Assembly (NCBI RefSeq): GCF_001544795.2
Contig: NZ_FCOI02000031.1
Location: 28,616-92,615, forward strand
Length of the DNA: 64,000 bases
Source of the DNA: Caballeronia temeraria
GTDB taxonomy: Bacteria > Pseudomonadota > Gammaproteobacteria > Burkholderiales > Burkholderiaceae
Reading direction: 5' to 3'
Below the pieces are notes generated by a model, which was given only the letters and a program-made list of their open reading frames with translations, had not been told where the DNA came from and ran no database searches. The position numbers and the translations under genes were made by a program. Positions 25,337 to 32,841 of this stretch are shown here, piece by piece (position 1 is the first letter of the stretch; every line of letters starts with the position of its first letter).

Positions 25337-25600
25337 ATGGATACCGCCGCCCAAAACGTCGCCCTCGACACCCTGAAGCTTGCTGTTTCTCTGTGCGACA
25401 GCCAGGCCGATTTTGCGCGCCGTATCGGCAGCAGCACCCAAGCCGTCTGGCAGTGGATCAACCGAGACAAGCGTGCTCCGGTCGAGGCTTGTCCGTTCAT
25501 AGAGGACGCGCTGAAAGATGAACGCGTGACATGCGAGAAGCTTCGCCCGGACTATCGAGGGTTCGAGATATTGCGTGTTTCTCGGACAGCCGAAATCTAG
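25337..25600 (+). CDS. YdaS/Cro-type regulator
   Basis: A protein of 87 residues, MDTAAQNVALDTLKLAVSLC, with helix-turn-helix SQADFARRIGSSTQAVWQWI and the YdaS ending CEKLRPDY. YdaS proteins are Cro-like phage regulators (often listed as YdaS antitoxin). It is divergent from the S24 repressor across the operators and should start the lytic programme. An in-frame ATG at 25325 lies inside the predicted -10 box, so 25337 is preferred. Confidence 0.87.
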   Translation: MDTAAQNVALDTLKLAVSLCDSQADFARRIGSSTQAVWQWINRDKRAPVEACPFIEDALKDERVTCEKLRPDYRGFEILRVSRTAEI

Positions 25601-25677
25601 GTTGTAGAAGAGGAGGTTGGTCTCACCCGCGGTAAAGATGGTCATCGTTCAACTTTTCTTTTTGTTAGGGAGGTTCT

Positions 25678-25902
25678 ATGTCGCGTCGTGCCGAGTTTCG
25701 AAATGAAGTAAAGACCCGCCTCGAAGACCCCGTCTACGAGGGATTGCAGGCCTACAAGGCTCTGCATGGGATCGATCACGATTCCGCTGCGCTTGCTCGA
25801 ATTGCCAAGCTTTTTCTGTTCGGCACGATTGGCACTTTGCCAGCGAATCTCTTGGGCGTCAGTGTCGCGGCGTCCCAAGTTGGGAGTGCTGTAACGGCAT
25901 GA
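25678..25902 (+). CDS. Small regulator-like phage protein
   Basis: A protein of 74 residues with GGGAGG before ATG. MSRRAEFRNEVKTRLEDPVYEG followed by a helix pair looks like a ribbon-helix-helix DNA-binding unit. By position (second rightward early gene) it stands where lambda cII stands, but I see no sequence match. It overlaps the next gene by 4 bases. Confidence 0.62.
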   Translation: MSRRAEFRNEVKTRLEDPVYEGLQAYKALHGIDHDSAALARIAKLFLFGTIGTLPANLLGVSVAASQVGSAVTA

Positions 25903-26093
25903 ATGAAGGAAAAACCGGCCTTCTCGTTGAACTTCCGATTCCTGAAGCTGGGGAGTTGGCTGCTTTGGCGGCGAGTCTGGGCGTTTCAACTCAGAAATAC
26001 CTCGGGTATCACGTCCTGCGCTCTGCATACGGACCGCTGCACCCGGAAGTAGCCGCGTTTGAGGTGGCCCACACTGGGCGGCGCGGGGAATAA
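25899..26093 (+). CDS. Small phage hypothetical protein
   Basis: A protein of 64 residues, ATGA-coupled to the previous gene. LLVELPIPEAGELAALAASLGV has a beta strand followed by helices, also suggestive of a ribbon-helix-helix fold. An inverted repeat CGTCAG-ACAA-CTGACG (26096-26111) follows its stop. Confidence 0.58.
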   Translation: MNEGKTGLLVELPIPEAGELAALAASLGVSTQKYLGYHVLRSAYGPLHPEVAAFEVAHTGRRGE

Positions 26094-26230
26094 AACGTCA
26101 GACAACTGACGGAGTTCGTCGGCTACGAGGCCGACACCTGCATGGATGAGTCGATACACAAGCAGCTTGGATGCCAGGCTTCTTCTGTTCCGATTTAGTA
26201 CTACTGACCGGAATGCCGGCGGGAGATCCC

Positions 26231-26452
26231 ATGCAAAACAACTCGAATCCGGTTCTCTTTGCGCCGGAGCTGCCGCCCGAACTGCCGGCTGCGCAGCAGA
26301 AGCAGATCCGCGACGCCATGTGTGCGGTTGCGGCGCGCGGCGAGCGCTTTCCCGGAGAACTCGCCGCCGTCCGCGTCGGTCTTTCGCGCGAATTCGCAAC
26401 CTTCAATGCCGACTGCTCGCGGGCGGCCAAGGCTTCGAAGGTGAAGGCATGA
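26231..26452 (+). CDS. Small phage hypothetical protein
   Basis: A protein of 73 residues, MQNNSNPVLFAPELPPELPA. The start is chosen for GGGAG just upstream; the frame is open further left. Pro-rich front, helical rest. It is ATGA-coupled to the next gene. Confidence 0.55.
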   Translation: MQNNSNPVLFAPELPPELPAAQQKQIRDAMCAVAARGERFPGELAAVRVGLSREFATFNADCSRAAKASKVKA

Positions 26453-26637
26453 GCGCGCGCGATTTTCAGCCGTCGCTCGGCGGCGCGGATCTGGTTCATA
26501 CCGGCCGGTTCTTCATCGGCCCGATGACGACCGATCAATCGATCCCGCTGAACGCCGCGCCGAAGATCTGCATTGGCTGCGGTGCTCGCCAATTGGCTGA
26601 CGGCAGCTTGCCGTGTGGCCACGACAACGACCTGTGA
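26449..26637 (+). CDS. Small zinc-finger-like phage protein
   Basis: A protein of 62 residues, MSARDFQPSLGGADLVHTGR, ending with CIGCGARQLADGSLPCGH, a likely CxxC...CxH metal site. It overlaps the previous gene by 4 bases and lies 7 bases before the antirepressor gene. Confidence 0.58.
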   Translation: MSARDFQPSLGGADLVHTGRFFIGPMTTDQSIPLNAAPKICIGCGARQLADGSLPCGHDNDL

Positions 26638-26644
26638 GTCATCC

Positions 26645-27322
26645 ATGACCGATCTGACGATGCCCGGCGCTCCGACTATGTCGAGCCGCGAAATTGCCGA
26701 GTTGGTCGAGTCACGCCACGACAAGGTCAAGCAGTCGATCGAGCGGCTTGCGGCGCGCGGCGTGATCGCTCTTCCCCCGTTGGGGGAATACCTCGACAGT
26801 CTCGGTCGGCGCGCGGCAGAGTACCGAGTCGGCAAGCGCGATAGCTATGTGATCGTCGCGCAGCTCTCGCCGGAGTTCACCGCGCGCCTCGTCGATCGTT
26901 GGCAAGAGCTCGAATCGCGCGCTGCGCAACCGGCCGTCAATCTCGATGATCCCGCATTCCTGCGCGGCGCGCTGCTTCAGTACACGGAGCGCGTCATCGC
27001 GCTCGAGCAAAAGGTTGCGGAGCAAGCGCCGGCCGTCGAATTCGCGCATGCCATCCGCGACACGAACGACGCGATCTCGATTGCGCATATGTCGGCGGTT
27101 CTCGGCATCGGCCGGAATCGCTTCTTCGCGCGTCTCCGCGCTGACCACATCCTGATGGCGGACAACCTGCCGTATCAGATCTACAAGGACCGCGGCTATT
27201 TTCGCGTGATCGAAAGCGTCTGGATTGACGAGGCGAAGGAACCGCATCCGACGTTCAAGACGCTCGTGACGGGCCGCGGGCAGGTGTTCCTGCAGCGCAA
27301 ATACAGCGCCGAGGCTGCGTGA
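26645..27322 (+). CDS. Rha/KilAC-type phage regulatory (antirepressor) protein
   Basis: A protein of 225 residues. Residues ~10-90 (MSSREIAELVESRHDKVKQS, SYVIVAQLSPEFTARLVDRW) match the Rha family. The C-terminal half (AHMSAVLGIGRNRFFARLR, YQIYKDRGYF, TGRGQVFLQRKY) matches the KilAC antirepressor DNA-binding domain. Such proteins interfere with phage or host control after induction. ATG 26645 is the start giving the family N-terminus. Confidence 0.88.
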   Translation: MTDLTMPGAPTMSSREIAELVESRHDKVKQSIERLAARGVIALPPLGEYLDSLGRRAAEYRVGKRDSYVIVAQLSPEFTARLVDRWQELESRAAQPAVNLDDPAFLRGALLQYTERVIALEQKVAEQAPAVEFAHAIRDTNDAISIAHMSAVLGIGRNRFFARLRADHILMADNLPYQIYKDRGYFRVIESVWIDEAKEPHPTFKTLVTGRGQVFLQRKYSAEAA

Positions 27323-27323
27323 C

Positions 27324-28499
27324 ATGGCACTCGCAGACGTCATCCACATGCCCGAGCAGCGCGCCGTCCAGGTCGAGGACGGATTCACGCGCATCGCGCA
27401 CGGCATCCTCGAAGCGCTCGCGCTCGCGGACCTCGGCAAGCGCCACTACAAAGTGCTGATGGTCCTGTTGCGCCAGACGTATGGCTACAACAAGAAGGCC
27501 GACGAGATCAGCCTGACGCAGTTCCGCGACAAGACGGGCGTGCTTCCGCCGAACGTGTCGACGGCGATCGACGAGCTTGTCGAGATGCGCGTAATCGTGC
27601 GCACGCCCGGCAAGCACGCCTTCTGCCTCGCTGTGAATAAGTCGTACGGCCAGTGGACTGGCAAGGCGAAAGTGGATGTGTCGAAGCTTTGGGGTTATCG
27701 AAACGATAACAGCACTGTTATTGAAACGATCATCGAGGGTTATCAAAACGATAACGCTGCTGTTATCGAAACGATAAACACAATAGACAACTCCAAAAGA
27801 AAAGACCAAAAGACAACTCCAAAAGAAACCCTTTCGCGCTCGCTTCGCGAACGCTTTGAAATTTTCTGGGCGGCATACCCGCGTAAGAAATCGAAGGCCA
27901 AGGCAGAGAAAGCCTTCGCCAAGCTCAACCCGGACGAGCAGCTGATGACGGCCCTGATGGCCGGTCTGACGCAGGCCATGACTTCGGAGCAGTGGGCAAA
28001 CCCGCAGTTCATCCCGTACGCCGCTTCTTGGCTGAACGCTGGCGGATGGATGGATGAGATCCAGAGCGCGTACAGCGATGCCGAACTTGCCGTGATCCGA
28101 GCCTTCAACGAGGCGCTTGGGGAGCGAGTCGGCACCGTGGACGAGGCTGCATTCGTCGAGGCGCGCGCCGGCGCAATCCGCGCGTTCCTCGGAAAGCTCG
28201 CGGCAGACCCGGAGGCGTGGAAGCGCTACTTCCCGGCCGTGCGCGACAAGGTCGAACTGCCGCCGCACGCCGGCTTCGACTACCTCATCAGCCCGAAAGG
28301 CTACGGCGACGTGCGCGGCCGCATGGCAATCAAGCGCAATCCGGACGGAACGCGCGTGCACGCCGGCGATTGGGACAAGTCCGCCAGCGGCATCAAGGCC
28401 AAGGCGAAGGAAATGGGCATCGCATTTGACGACGAAGAGCCGGTGCCGGCGATCGCCGTGCGCGTGCGTGCCGCAATTGCGAAGCAGGAGGAACAGTGA
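27324..28499 (+). CDS. Phage replication protein O-like
   Basis: A protein of 391 residues. Residues ~18-105 (VEDGFTRIAHGILEALALAD, YKVLMVLLRQTYGYNKKADE) are the phage replication O N-terminal winged-helix domain, which binds origin iterons. A low-complexity middle (~120-165) is encoded by the iterons themselves. The C-terminal part (FWAAYPRKKSKAKAEKAF, FIPYAASWLNAGGW) is the typical helicase-loader contact region of this family. Origin DNA inside the initiator gene is exactly as in lambda. Confidence 0.9.
   Translation: MALADVIHMPEQRAVQVEDGFTRIAHGILEALALADLGKRHYKVLMVLLRQTYGYNKKADEISLTQFRDKTGVLPPNVSTAIDELVEMRVIVRTPGKHAFCLAVNKSYGQWTGKAKVDVSKLWGYRNDNSTVIETIIEGYQNDNAAVIETINTIDNSKRKDQKTTPKETLSRSLRERFEIFWAAYPRKKSKAKAEKAFAKLNPDEQLMTALMAGLTQAMTSEQWANPQFIPYAASWLNAGGWMDEIQSAYSDAELAVIRAFNEALGERVGTVDEAAFVEARAGAIRAFLGKLAADPEAWKRYFPAVRDKVELPPHAGFDYLISPKGYGDVRGRMAIKRNPDGTRVHAGDWDKSASGIKAKAKEMGIAFDDEEPVPAIAVRVRAAIAKQEEQ
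27694..27828 (+). repeat. Iterons and AT-rich repeats: predicted phage replication origin
   Basis: Four iterons of the form GTTATYRAAACGATaa lie at 27694-27710, 27717-27733, 27739-27755 and 27762-27778, spaced 23, 22 and 23 bases. Most are palindromic (TTATCG-AAA-CGATAA). Right after them is an A-rich stretch with two copies of GACAACTCCAAAAGAAA (27786-27802 and 27812-27828). Iterons plus an A-rich unwinding zone inside the O gene is the lambda origin plan. Confidence 0.88.
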
Positions 28500-29029
28500 A
28501 GCGCACCGCAGCCCTGCATTACCCGGAAGGAGCGACGCACGTCGGCACGGCGCGCGTGCGCGAGGACCGCACGGTCGGGCCGGATTTCGCGAGCCGCGAA
28601 TTGATGCGCCGCACCGGTCAGCAGCCGACGAGCGAGTTCGACGACATCGCCTCCGGATATGACCCGTTCGCGACGGCGCCGAGGGTTCCGGCCGCGAAGA
28701 AGAAGCCGGCGAAGTACCGCAACGAGAAATGCGAGAGCGGCGGCATCAAGTTCGACAGCAAACGCGAGATGAAGCGCTGGCACGAGCTGGTGCAGATGCA
28801 GGTGCGCGGCGAGATCAGCGAATTGGAGTTGCAGGTGCCGTTCGTCCTGGCTGATCCGGTGGTGATCGCCGGCCGGAAGCGCCCGGCGCTGCGGTACGTG
28901 GCGGATTTTGTGTACGAGAAGGGCGGCGAGACGGTCATTGAGGACGTGAAAGGCCGCGTAACCGAGGGATACCGCATAAAACGCCACCTGATGGCGGCGC
29001 GCGGGCTGACGATCGTGGAGGTGAAGTGA
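28496..29029 (+). CDS. DUF1064 nuclease-like protein
   Basis: A protein of 177 residues with GTG start overlapping the O stop by 4 bases and an AGGAGG site. KYRNEKCESGGIKFDSKREM, ALRYVADFVYEKGG and VIEDVKGRVTEGYRIKR are the DUF1064 motifs. The family has an endonuclease-like fold (E, D and ExK pattern) and is thought to act on recombination intermediates in phages. The first ~75 residues vary and look disordered. Confidence 0.83.
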   Translation: MKRTAALHYPEGATHVGTARVREDRTVGPDFASRELMRRTGQQPTSEFDDIASGYDPFATAPRVPAAKKKPAKYRNEKCESGGIKFDSKREMKRWHELVQMQVRGEISELELQVPFVLADPVVIAGRKRPALRYVADFVYEKGGETVIEDVKGRVTEGYRIKRHLMAARGLTIVEVK

Positions 29030-29583
29030 TGGCGGCAAAGAAGAGAGCCCAAGGCGACGTGAAGGGCACCCAGTGGACGCACGAGGAACTGCGCATCCTG
29101 CGCGGACTAAAGGAGCGTGGCGCAGTCCTGAAGAAGCATATGCACCTCCTTCCGGGTCGGACGTACGAAGCGGCCGTCTACAAGCAGACGCACATGGCCA
29201 TAAAGCCGATCTCCACGTCGCAGCGCGTGCGCAACCTGCTGTCCGATGGCGTCGAGCGCACAGCGCGCGAAATCGCTGACACGCTCGGGTTGGCCCGTAA
29301 GACGGTGTCGGATCTGATGCGGCCCGCGACGAACCCGAACGGGAACCAGTGGGCGCACGTGTCACGCATTACAGAAAGCTATCCGCAACTCGTCTATGTG
29401 ATCGGCCCGGGCGAGAACGCGCGCTACGGCGACTTCCTCGCCGCGAATCTTGCCGATGAGGAGGAAAGCGACGACGTGCTCGACGCGAGACATCGATCGA
29501 ACGCCGCATGGTGGCCGCGTGCCGATCTGGTGGTCGTCTCCGCGATAAACGCGATGGTATGCACGGGGAGGGCAGCGGCATGA
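29029..29583 (+). CDS. Phage protein with winged-helix motif
   Basis: A protein of 184 residues; GGAGG fits ATG 29029 better than the GTG one codon earlier. WTHEELRILRGLKERGAVL resembles a SANT/Myb-like helix set, and VRNLLSDGVERTAREIADTL followed by GLARKTVSDLMR is a winged helix-turn-helix. Probably DNA-binding; role unknown. It is ATGA-coupled to the next gene. Confidence 0.65.
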   Translation: MAAKKRAQGDVKGTQWTHEELRILRGLKERGAVLKKHMHLLPGRTYEAAVYKQTHMAIKPISTSQRVRNLLSDGVERTAREIADTLGLARKTVSDLMRPATNPNGNQWAHVSRITESYPQLVYVIGPGENARYGDFLAANLADEEESDDVLDARHRSNAAWWPRADLVVVSAINAMVCTGRAAA

Positions 29584-30047
29584 AGCTCGGTGAATGGATC
29601 ATCTCGCGCATCACGCGCCGCGCGCCTGACGTCGTCATCGGCGGCCACGACGACCCATATCTGCTCCGCTGGTGGGTCATCCCGCGCAATCGCTTCTTCA
29701 ATGTGTACCTGCATCGCTTCATGCGCAGCGACGACGACCGCGCGCTGCACGATCACCCCTGGTCAAATCTGTCGATCCTGCTGCGTGGCACATACACCGA
29801 GCACTCGATCGCGCCCGGCGGCATCAACGTGCGCACCGAGCGCACCGCCGGCCAGTGGAAGCTGCGCCTGTTCGGCACCTTCGCACACCGCATCGAGCTC
29901 ACACACGGCGAATGCTGGACGATCTTTGTGACCGGGCCGCGCTATCGGCACTGGGGCTTTCATTGTCCCGAGCAAGGTTGGATCCACTGGCAGAAGTTCA
30001 CGGCGCCCGGGGATTCGGGCGCGATCGGCAGAGGATGCGACCAGTGA
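29580..30047 (+). CDS. Cupin-fold phage hypothetical protein
   Basis: A protein of 155 residues. ALHDHPWSNLSILLRGTYTE with FAHRIELTHGECWTIF is a cupin-like double-strand pattern with possible metal His residues (HDH and FAHR). Similar small proteins occur in early or middle regions of proteobacterial phages. Enzyme activity is not known. Confidence 0.65.
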   Translation: MKLGEWIISRITRRAPDVVIGGHDDPYLLRWWVIPRNRFFNVYLHRFMRSDDDRALHDHPWSNLSILLRGTYTEHSIAPGGINVRTERTAGQWKLRLFGTFAHRIELTHGECWTIFVTGPRYRHWGFHCPEQGWIHWQKFTAPGDSGAIGRGCDQ

Positions 30048-30640
30048 AGCGCTCGAAGCCTCTCTTGAGCAAGACGCCGATGAAGCGCTCGGCATGGCCG
30101 CTCGCCGATCGCGCGACAGCGCTGCGTCGCTCGAAACTGAAGGCGCGCGTGAAGAAGCCGACGGCCGCCGAAGGCTCGAAGTATCTGGCGGCGTGCCGCG
30201 GCGAGCCGTGCTACCTGAACGTGAAGTGCCCGTGGACGGATTGGGCGGATCCGACCGTTGTCGACTGCCATTCGAACCAATCGAAGCACGGGAAGGGCGG
30301 CGCGCTGAAGGCGAAGCATTGGTTCACGGTGCCGGGTTGTGCTGCCTGTCACGAGTGGCTCGACCGCAGCGGCGCGCCGTGGGAACAGAAATGCGCGGCA
30401 TTCGACGGCGCGCTCGCGCGCTGGGAGCCGGTTCGCGCTCGAAAGATGGGTTTGAAGGAGGAAGAGGGTGCGGTGCTTGATTCGAATACCAACGGACACG
30501 CGATGGCGCACGCCGCGCGGCCGCAACGGGAAGCGCTATGCCGTGGAGCCGTTTCAACTCACGGCGGCGCTGGAGACGAGGGTGTACAGGCTGGCGCGCC
30601 CGACGGTGCAGAACACGACCCGGCCGTTTGTTTGGGTTGA
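30044..30640 (+). CDS. DUF1364/YbcO-type putative nuclease
   Basis: The GTG start overlaps the cupin gene by 4 bases. YLAACRGEPCYLNVKCPW, VVDCHSNQSKHGKGG and VPGCAACHEWLDR are the DUF1364 (YbcO) Cys/His pattern, an HNH-like nuclease fold of lambdoid phages. The good family match ends near ALARWEPVRARKMG (~residue 135). The last ~60 residues are Ala/Gly/Arg-rich and overlap the next gene by 173 bases in another frame, so the true stop may have been lost to a small indel. Confidence 0.75.
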   Translation: MKRSKPLLSKTPMKRSAWPLADRATALRRSKLKARVKKPTAAEGSKYLAACRGEPCYLNVKCPWTDWADPTVVDCHSNQSKHGKGGALKAKHWFTVPGCAACHEWLDRSGAPWEQKCAAFDGALARWEPVRARKMGLKEEEGAVLDSNTNGHAMAHAARPQREALCRGAVSTHGGAGDEGVQAGAPDGAEHDPAVCLG

Positions 30641-30800
30641 TGCATGGATTCCCGAGGATCGCCGGAGCGGCATTCCGGTCCTCGACGATGCGTGGGTAAG
30701 GGCGGGTGTGTATCGCACCAGGGCTTATATCGACGACAACAAGAAGACTTTGGCCCCGTTCCTCGAGAGCGGATTAAACGAGATGGAAGTGGGAGATTGA
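30468..30800 (+). CDS. Phage hypothetical protein
   Basis: A protein of 110 residues with GTG start and GGAGG six bases before it. YAVEPFQLTAALETRVYRLA and PFVWVDAWIPEDRRSGIPVL read as ordinary protein, unlike the overlapping upstream frame. No family recognised. Confidence 0.62.
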   Translation: MRCLIRIPTDTRWRTPRGRNGKRYAVEPFQLTAALETRVYRLARPTVQNTTRPFVWVDAWIPEDRRSGIPVLDDAWVRAGVYRTRAYIDDNKKTLAPFLESGLNEMEVGD

Positions 30801-30802
30801 GC

Positions 30803-30907
30803 ATGAACAAGACGATTCCGGACAACTTCGACGCGCTGTGGGTGGCGCTCGGCATCAAGCGCAAGAGCTGGACTGCTCCAATCCAACCGCAGAAGGTGAC
30901 GCGATGA
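30803..30907 (+). CDS. Very small phage protein
   Basis: A protein of 34 residues, MNKTIPDNFDALWVALGIKR, with GGGAG upstream, ATGA-coupled to the next gene. Function unknown. Confidence 0.5.
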   Translation: MNKTIPDNFDALWVALGIKRKSWTAPIQPQKVTR

Positions 30908-31029
30908 TCGCCGCCGCCTCTCTCGCGTCGCCGAGCGCGGACGCCGCCGGCATCGTCTTTGTGTTCATGTGGACTGCTCTGTCGGTTCTCGCGACGGCCG
31001 TGTACTCGCGGATGGGAGCTCACCAGTGA
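30904..31029 (+). CDS. Tiny membrane protein
   Basis: A protein of 41 residues with one membrane helix (IVFVFMWTALSVLATAVY), coupled by 4-base overlaps to the genes on both sides. Function unknown. Confidence 0.52.
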   Translation: MIAAASLASPSADAAGIVFVFMWTALSVLATAVYSRMGAHQ

Positions 31030-31274
31030 GCGCGCACGCCTACATTCAATACGCGGACGTCCCCCAGAACTTGATCGACACGAGCAGGCAGCACATCGAC
31101 GGAGTGACGGGCGCCAAGGTCATCGCCTTCGACGGTTGCCCGTTCGCCGGCCAGATCGAGACCGATGGCGACTCATTAGAAGTCGAATTCCCGTTCCCGC
31201 GCAACGCCGAGCTTCGAGACAGCTTCGTCGCTTGGCTCATGAACTGGGGAATCAGCTTCATGGTGGCGATGTGA
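31026..31274 (+). CDS. Phage hypothetical protein
   Basis: A protein of 82 residues (GTG start in a GTGA overlap), VSAHAYIQYADVPQNLIDTS. Mixed alpha/beta, no known family. It is coupled to the next gene through another GTGA. Confidence 0.58.
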   Translation: MSAHAYIQYADVPQNLIDTSRQHIDGVTGAKVIAFDGCPFAGQIETDGDSLEVEFPFPRNAELRDSFVAWLMNWGISFMVAM

Positions 31275-31468
31275 GGCGGTTCGAGTTCATGGACCCGGCA
31301 ATCGTCCTTGAGCGGAAGCAAGAGGGCACATGCTTGGGCTGCGTCCAACTCGTGCTGTCGCGCTGGGGTGGAGTTCGGAAGTACGTGTGCAGCAGAGGAA
31401 ATCAGAAAGCGTCACTCGATTGGGTCGAGATGCGCCGATGCAATGAATACGAGGCGGAGGTTGAATGA
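31271..31468 (+). CDS. Small Cys-containing phage protein
   Basis: A protein of 65 residues (GTG start), VRRFEFMDPAIVLERKQEGT, with CLGC, CSRG and RRCN that could form a metal site. ATGA-coupled to the next gene. Function unknown. Confidence 0.58.
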   Translation: MRRFEFMDPAIVLERKQEGTCLGCVQLVLSRWGGVRKYVCSRGNQKASLDWVEMRRCNEYEAEVE

Positions 31469-31893
31469 AGTTCGAGACGAACGAGGCGCGGTTCGACAAT
31501 TGGGGTATGACGGTGCGCATGCCCAAGTTTCAATCAGGAGTTTGCGCGCAGTGGGCGCAACTCTATGTCGCTTTGCGCGACGCGAAAGAAGCGCCCTCCG
31601 GCGTGACGCCCGTCGAAAAGGATGGTTGGCTCGTTGAGGCGGCTTGGTCGACGATGCCGAACCACGTGCACAAGTGGGTGTTGAAGTACACCTACGTTTG
31701 GAGAATGTCTCCGGAGCAGGTGCAGACGCGCATGCGTAAGCAGCACAAAGCCGTGTTGCGCGGGCGTCAGTTCGAAATCGTGCTGGCTGAAGCCGAAAAC
31801 TCGCTCCGGCAGCACATCTCGAAGATCCATGCTCAATCGTTTATGAAGAACTTGCAAAAGACAGGTTGTAAACCAGCAGCAACCGTCCTATAA
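31465..31893 (+). CDS. Late antiterminator Q-like protein (by position)
   Basis: A protein of 142 residues. WLVEAAWSTMPNHVHKWVLK and VWRMSPEQVQTRMRKQHKAV form helix-turn-helix-like, basic segments. It is the last early gene and ends inside the predicted late promoter, which is followed by terminators, as lambda Q precedes pR'. The Q role comes from this context; sequence identity with known Q families was not confirmed. Confidence 0.6.
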   Translation: MKFETNEARFDNWGMTVRMPKFQSGVCAQWAQLYVALRDAKEAPSGVTPVEKDGWLVEAAWSTMPNHVHKWVLKYTYVWRMSPEQVQTRMRKQHKAVLRGRQFEIVLAEAENSLRQHISKIHAQSFMKNLQKTGCKPAATVL

Positions 31894-31894
31894 T
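31866..31894 (+). promoter_or_regulatory. Predicted late promoter (pR'-like)
   Basis: -35 TTGTAA (31866-31871), 17-base spacer, -10 TATAAT (31889-31894), overlapping the stop of the Q-like gene. RNA would start near 31901 and meet a strong terminator within 70-90 bases, the pR'-tR' plan of lambdoid late control. Confidence 0.8.
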
Positions 31895-31967
31895 CGCGCC
31901 AGATTACCGAATCCGCCTCGCGCGTGAGCTTTCGCTTCCCGACTGGGAGGCGAAGTTGTCGGTAGAG

Positions 31968-31994
31968 AAAGCCCGCCACTGAGCGGGCTTTTTG
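31968..31994 (+). terminator. Leader terminator of late transcript (tR'-like)
   Basis: AAAGCCCGC (31968-31976) pairs with GCGGGCTTT (31983-31991) over a 6-base loop and is followed by more T residues. It lies between the late promoter and the first late gene, so it must be read through for late expression. Confidence 0.88.
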
Positions 31995-32048
31995 CTTTCT
32001 CGAACACGTTCATCCGTGTCTCCTCGGCGGGGCAACTGCCCTGATTTG

Positions 32049-32080
32049 ACGCCTCGGCTTTTGCCGGGGCGTTTTCTTTT
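32049..32080 (+). terminator. Second leader terminator
   Basis: ACGCCTCGGC-TTTT-GCCGGGGCGT with TTTCTTTT behind it, ending 12 bases before the first late gene. The stem has one mismatch. With the one at 31968 it makes a tandem stop. Confidence 0.75.
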
Positions 32081-32091
32081 CGGAGGTTGCT

Positions 32092-32841
32092 ATGCTGAAG
32101 TTCAATCCCGACACCAACATCATCTTCGATAACGAAGAGGCGGCTGTCGCACCGATCCGTGAAATCACGCGCGACGAGATTCCCGATCTGATCGCGAACG
32201 GAGCGGGCGTTGACCCGAGCGCCAACGTGGGGGAGCAAACCTCGTCGCCAGCCCAGACGGATGGCGATGCCCAGGCTGCTCAGGACCCGGCTGTGTCTGC
32301 GACCGGCTCGGATACGGCAGGTGAACAGGGAAACGCGGAGCAGACCGCTGCCAACGGTGCGGCGGTCGAACAAGGCGCTGGTTCAGATACGACATCTGCC
32401 GCACCTGTGGATTCGGCATCGACTCCGGACGCCGGTGACGCGGGAAACGGCTCCGGCGCGAGTTCTGTCGACGTCTCTCCGGCGGTGATTTCTGACGCGC
32501 AAGCCGACCCCGGCGGCGCGGGTGCGGCTGACCTCAGCCCGACGCCAGCCGCGCCGAATCTCGATGCGCAATCGCAGGCAAGCGTCTCGTCGGACGCCGT
32601 CCCTTTGGACGTTGGTGGCGCCGCTGATGCGGAGGCTGGCGGTGCTGAAGCGGGGGAGCCCGATGCGGCGCTTTCTGCTTCCCAGACTGGCTCTGGCTCG
32701 GATGAGCATCCGCTGACCATCATCGGCGAGATAGAAGCATTGGTGCGCATGGTCGGCAACGCCGCTGTGCACGAGTATCAGCGCCTGATCCAACGTCTGG
32801 CCGATCTCAAGAACCATCCGACCATCAAGGACGGCGAGTAA
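32092..32841 (+). CDS. Disordered Ala/Gly/Asp-rich phage protein
   Basis: A protein of 249 residues with GGAGG before ATG. Residues 1-35 (FNPDTNIIFDNEEAAVAPIR) look folded, ~40-205 are low complexity and acidic (Ala, Gly, Ser, Asp, Pro), and the end (IGEIEALVRMVGNAAVHEYQ) is helical. First gene of the late transcript. Function unknown. Confidence 0.65.
   Translation: MLKFNPDTNIIFDNEEAAVAPIREITRDEIPDLIANGAGVDPSANVGEQTSSPAQTDGDAQAAQDPAVSATGSDTAGEQGNAEQTAANGAAVEQGAGSDTTSAAPVDSASTPDAGDAGNGSGASSVDVSPAVISDAQADPGGAGAADLSPTPAAPNLDAQSQASVSSDAVPLDVGGAADAEAGGAEAGEPDAALSASQTGSGSDEHPLTIIGEIEALVRMVGNAAVHEYQRLIQRLADLKNHPTIKDGE

Noticed and set aside
26096..26111. Inverted repeat CGTCAG-ACAA-CTGACG as a terminator
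   Set aside because: Only the minus strand has a short T run and no leftward gene ends there; too weak to list as a terminator.
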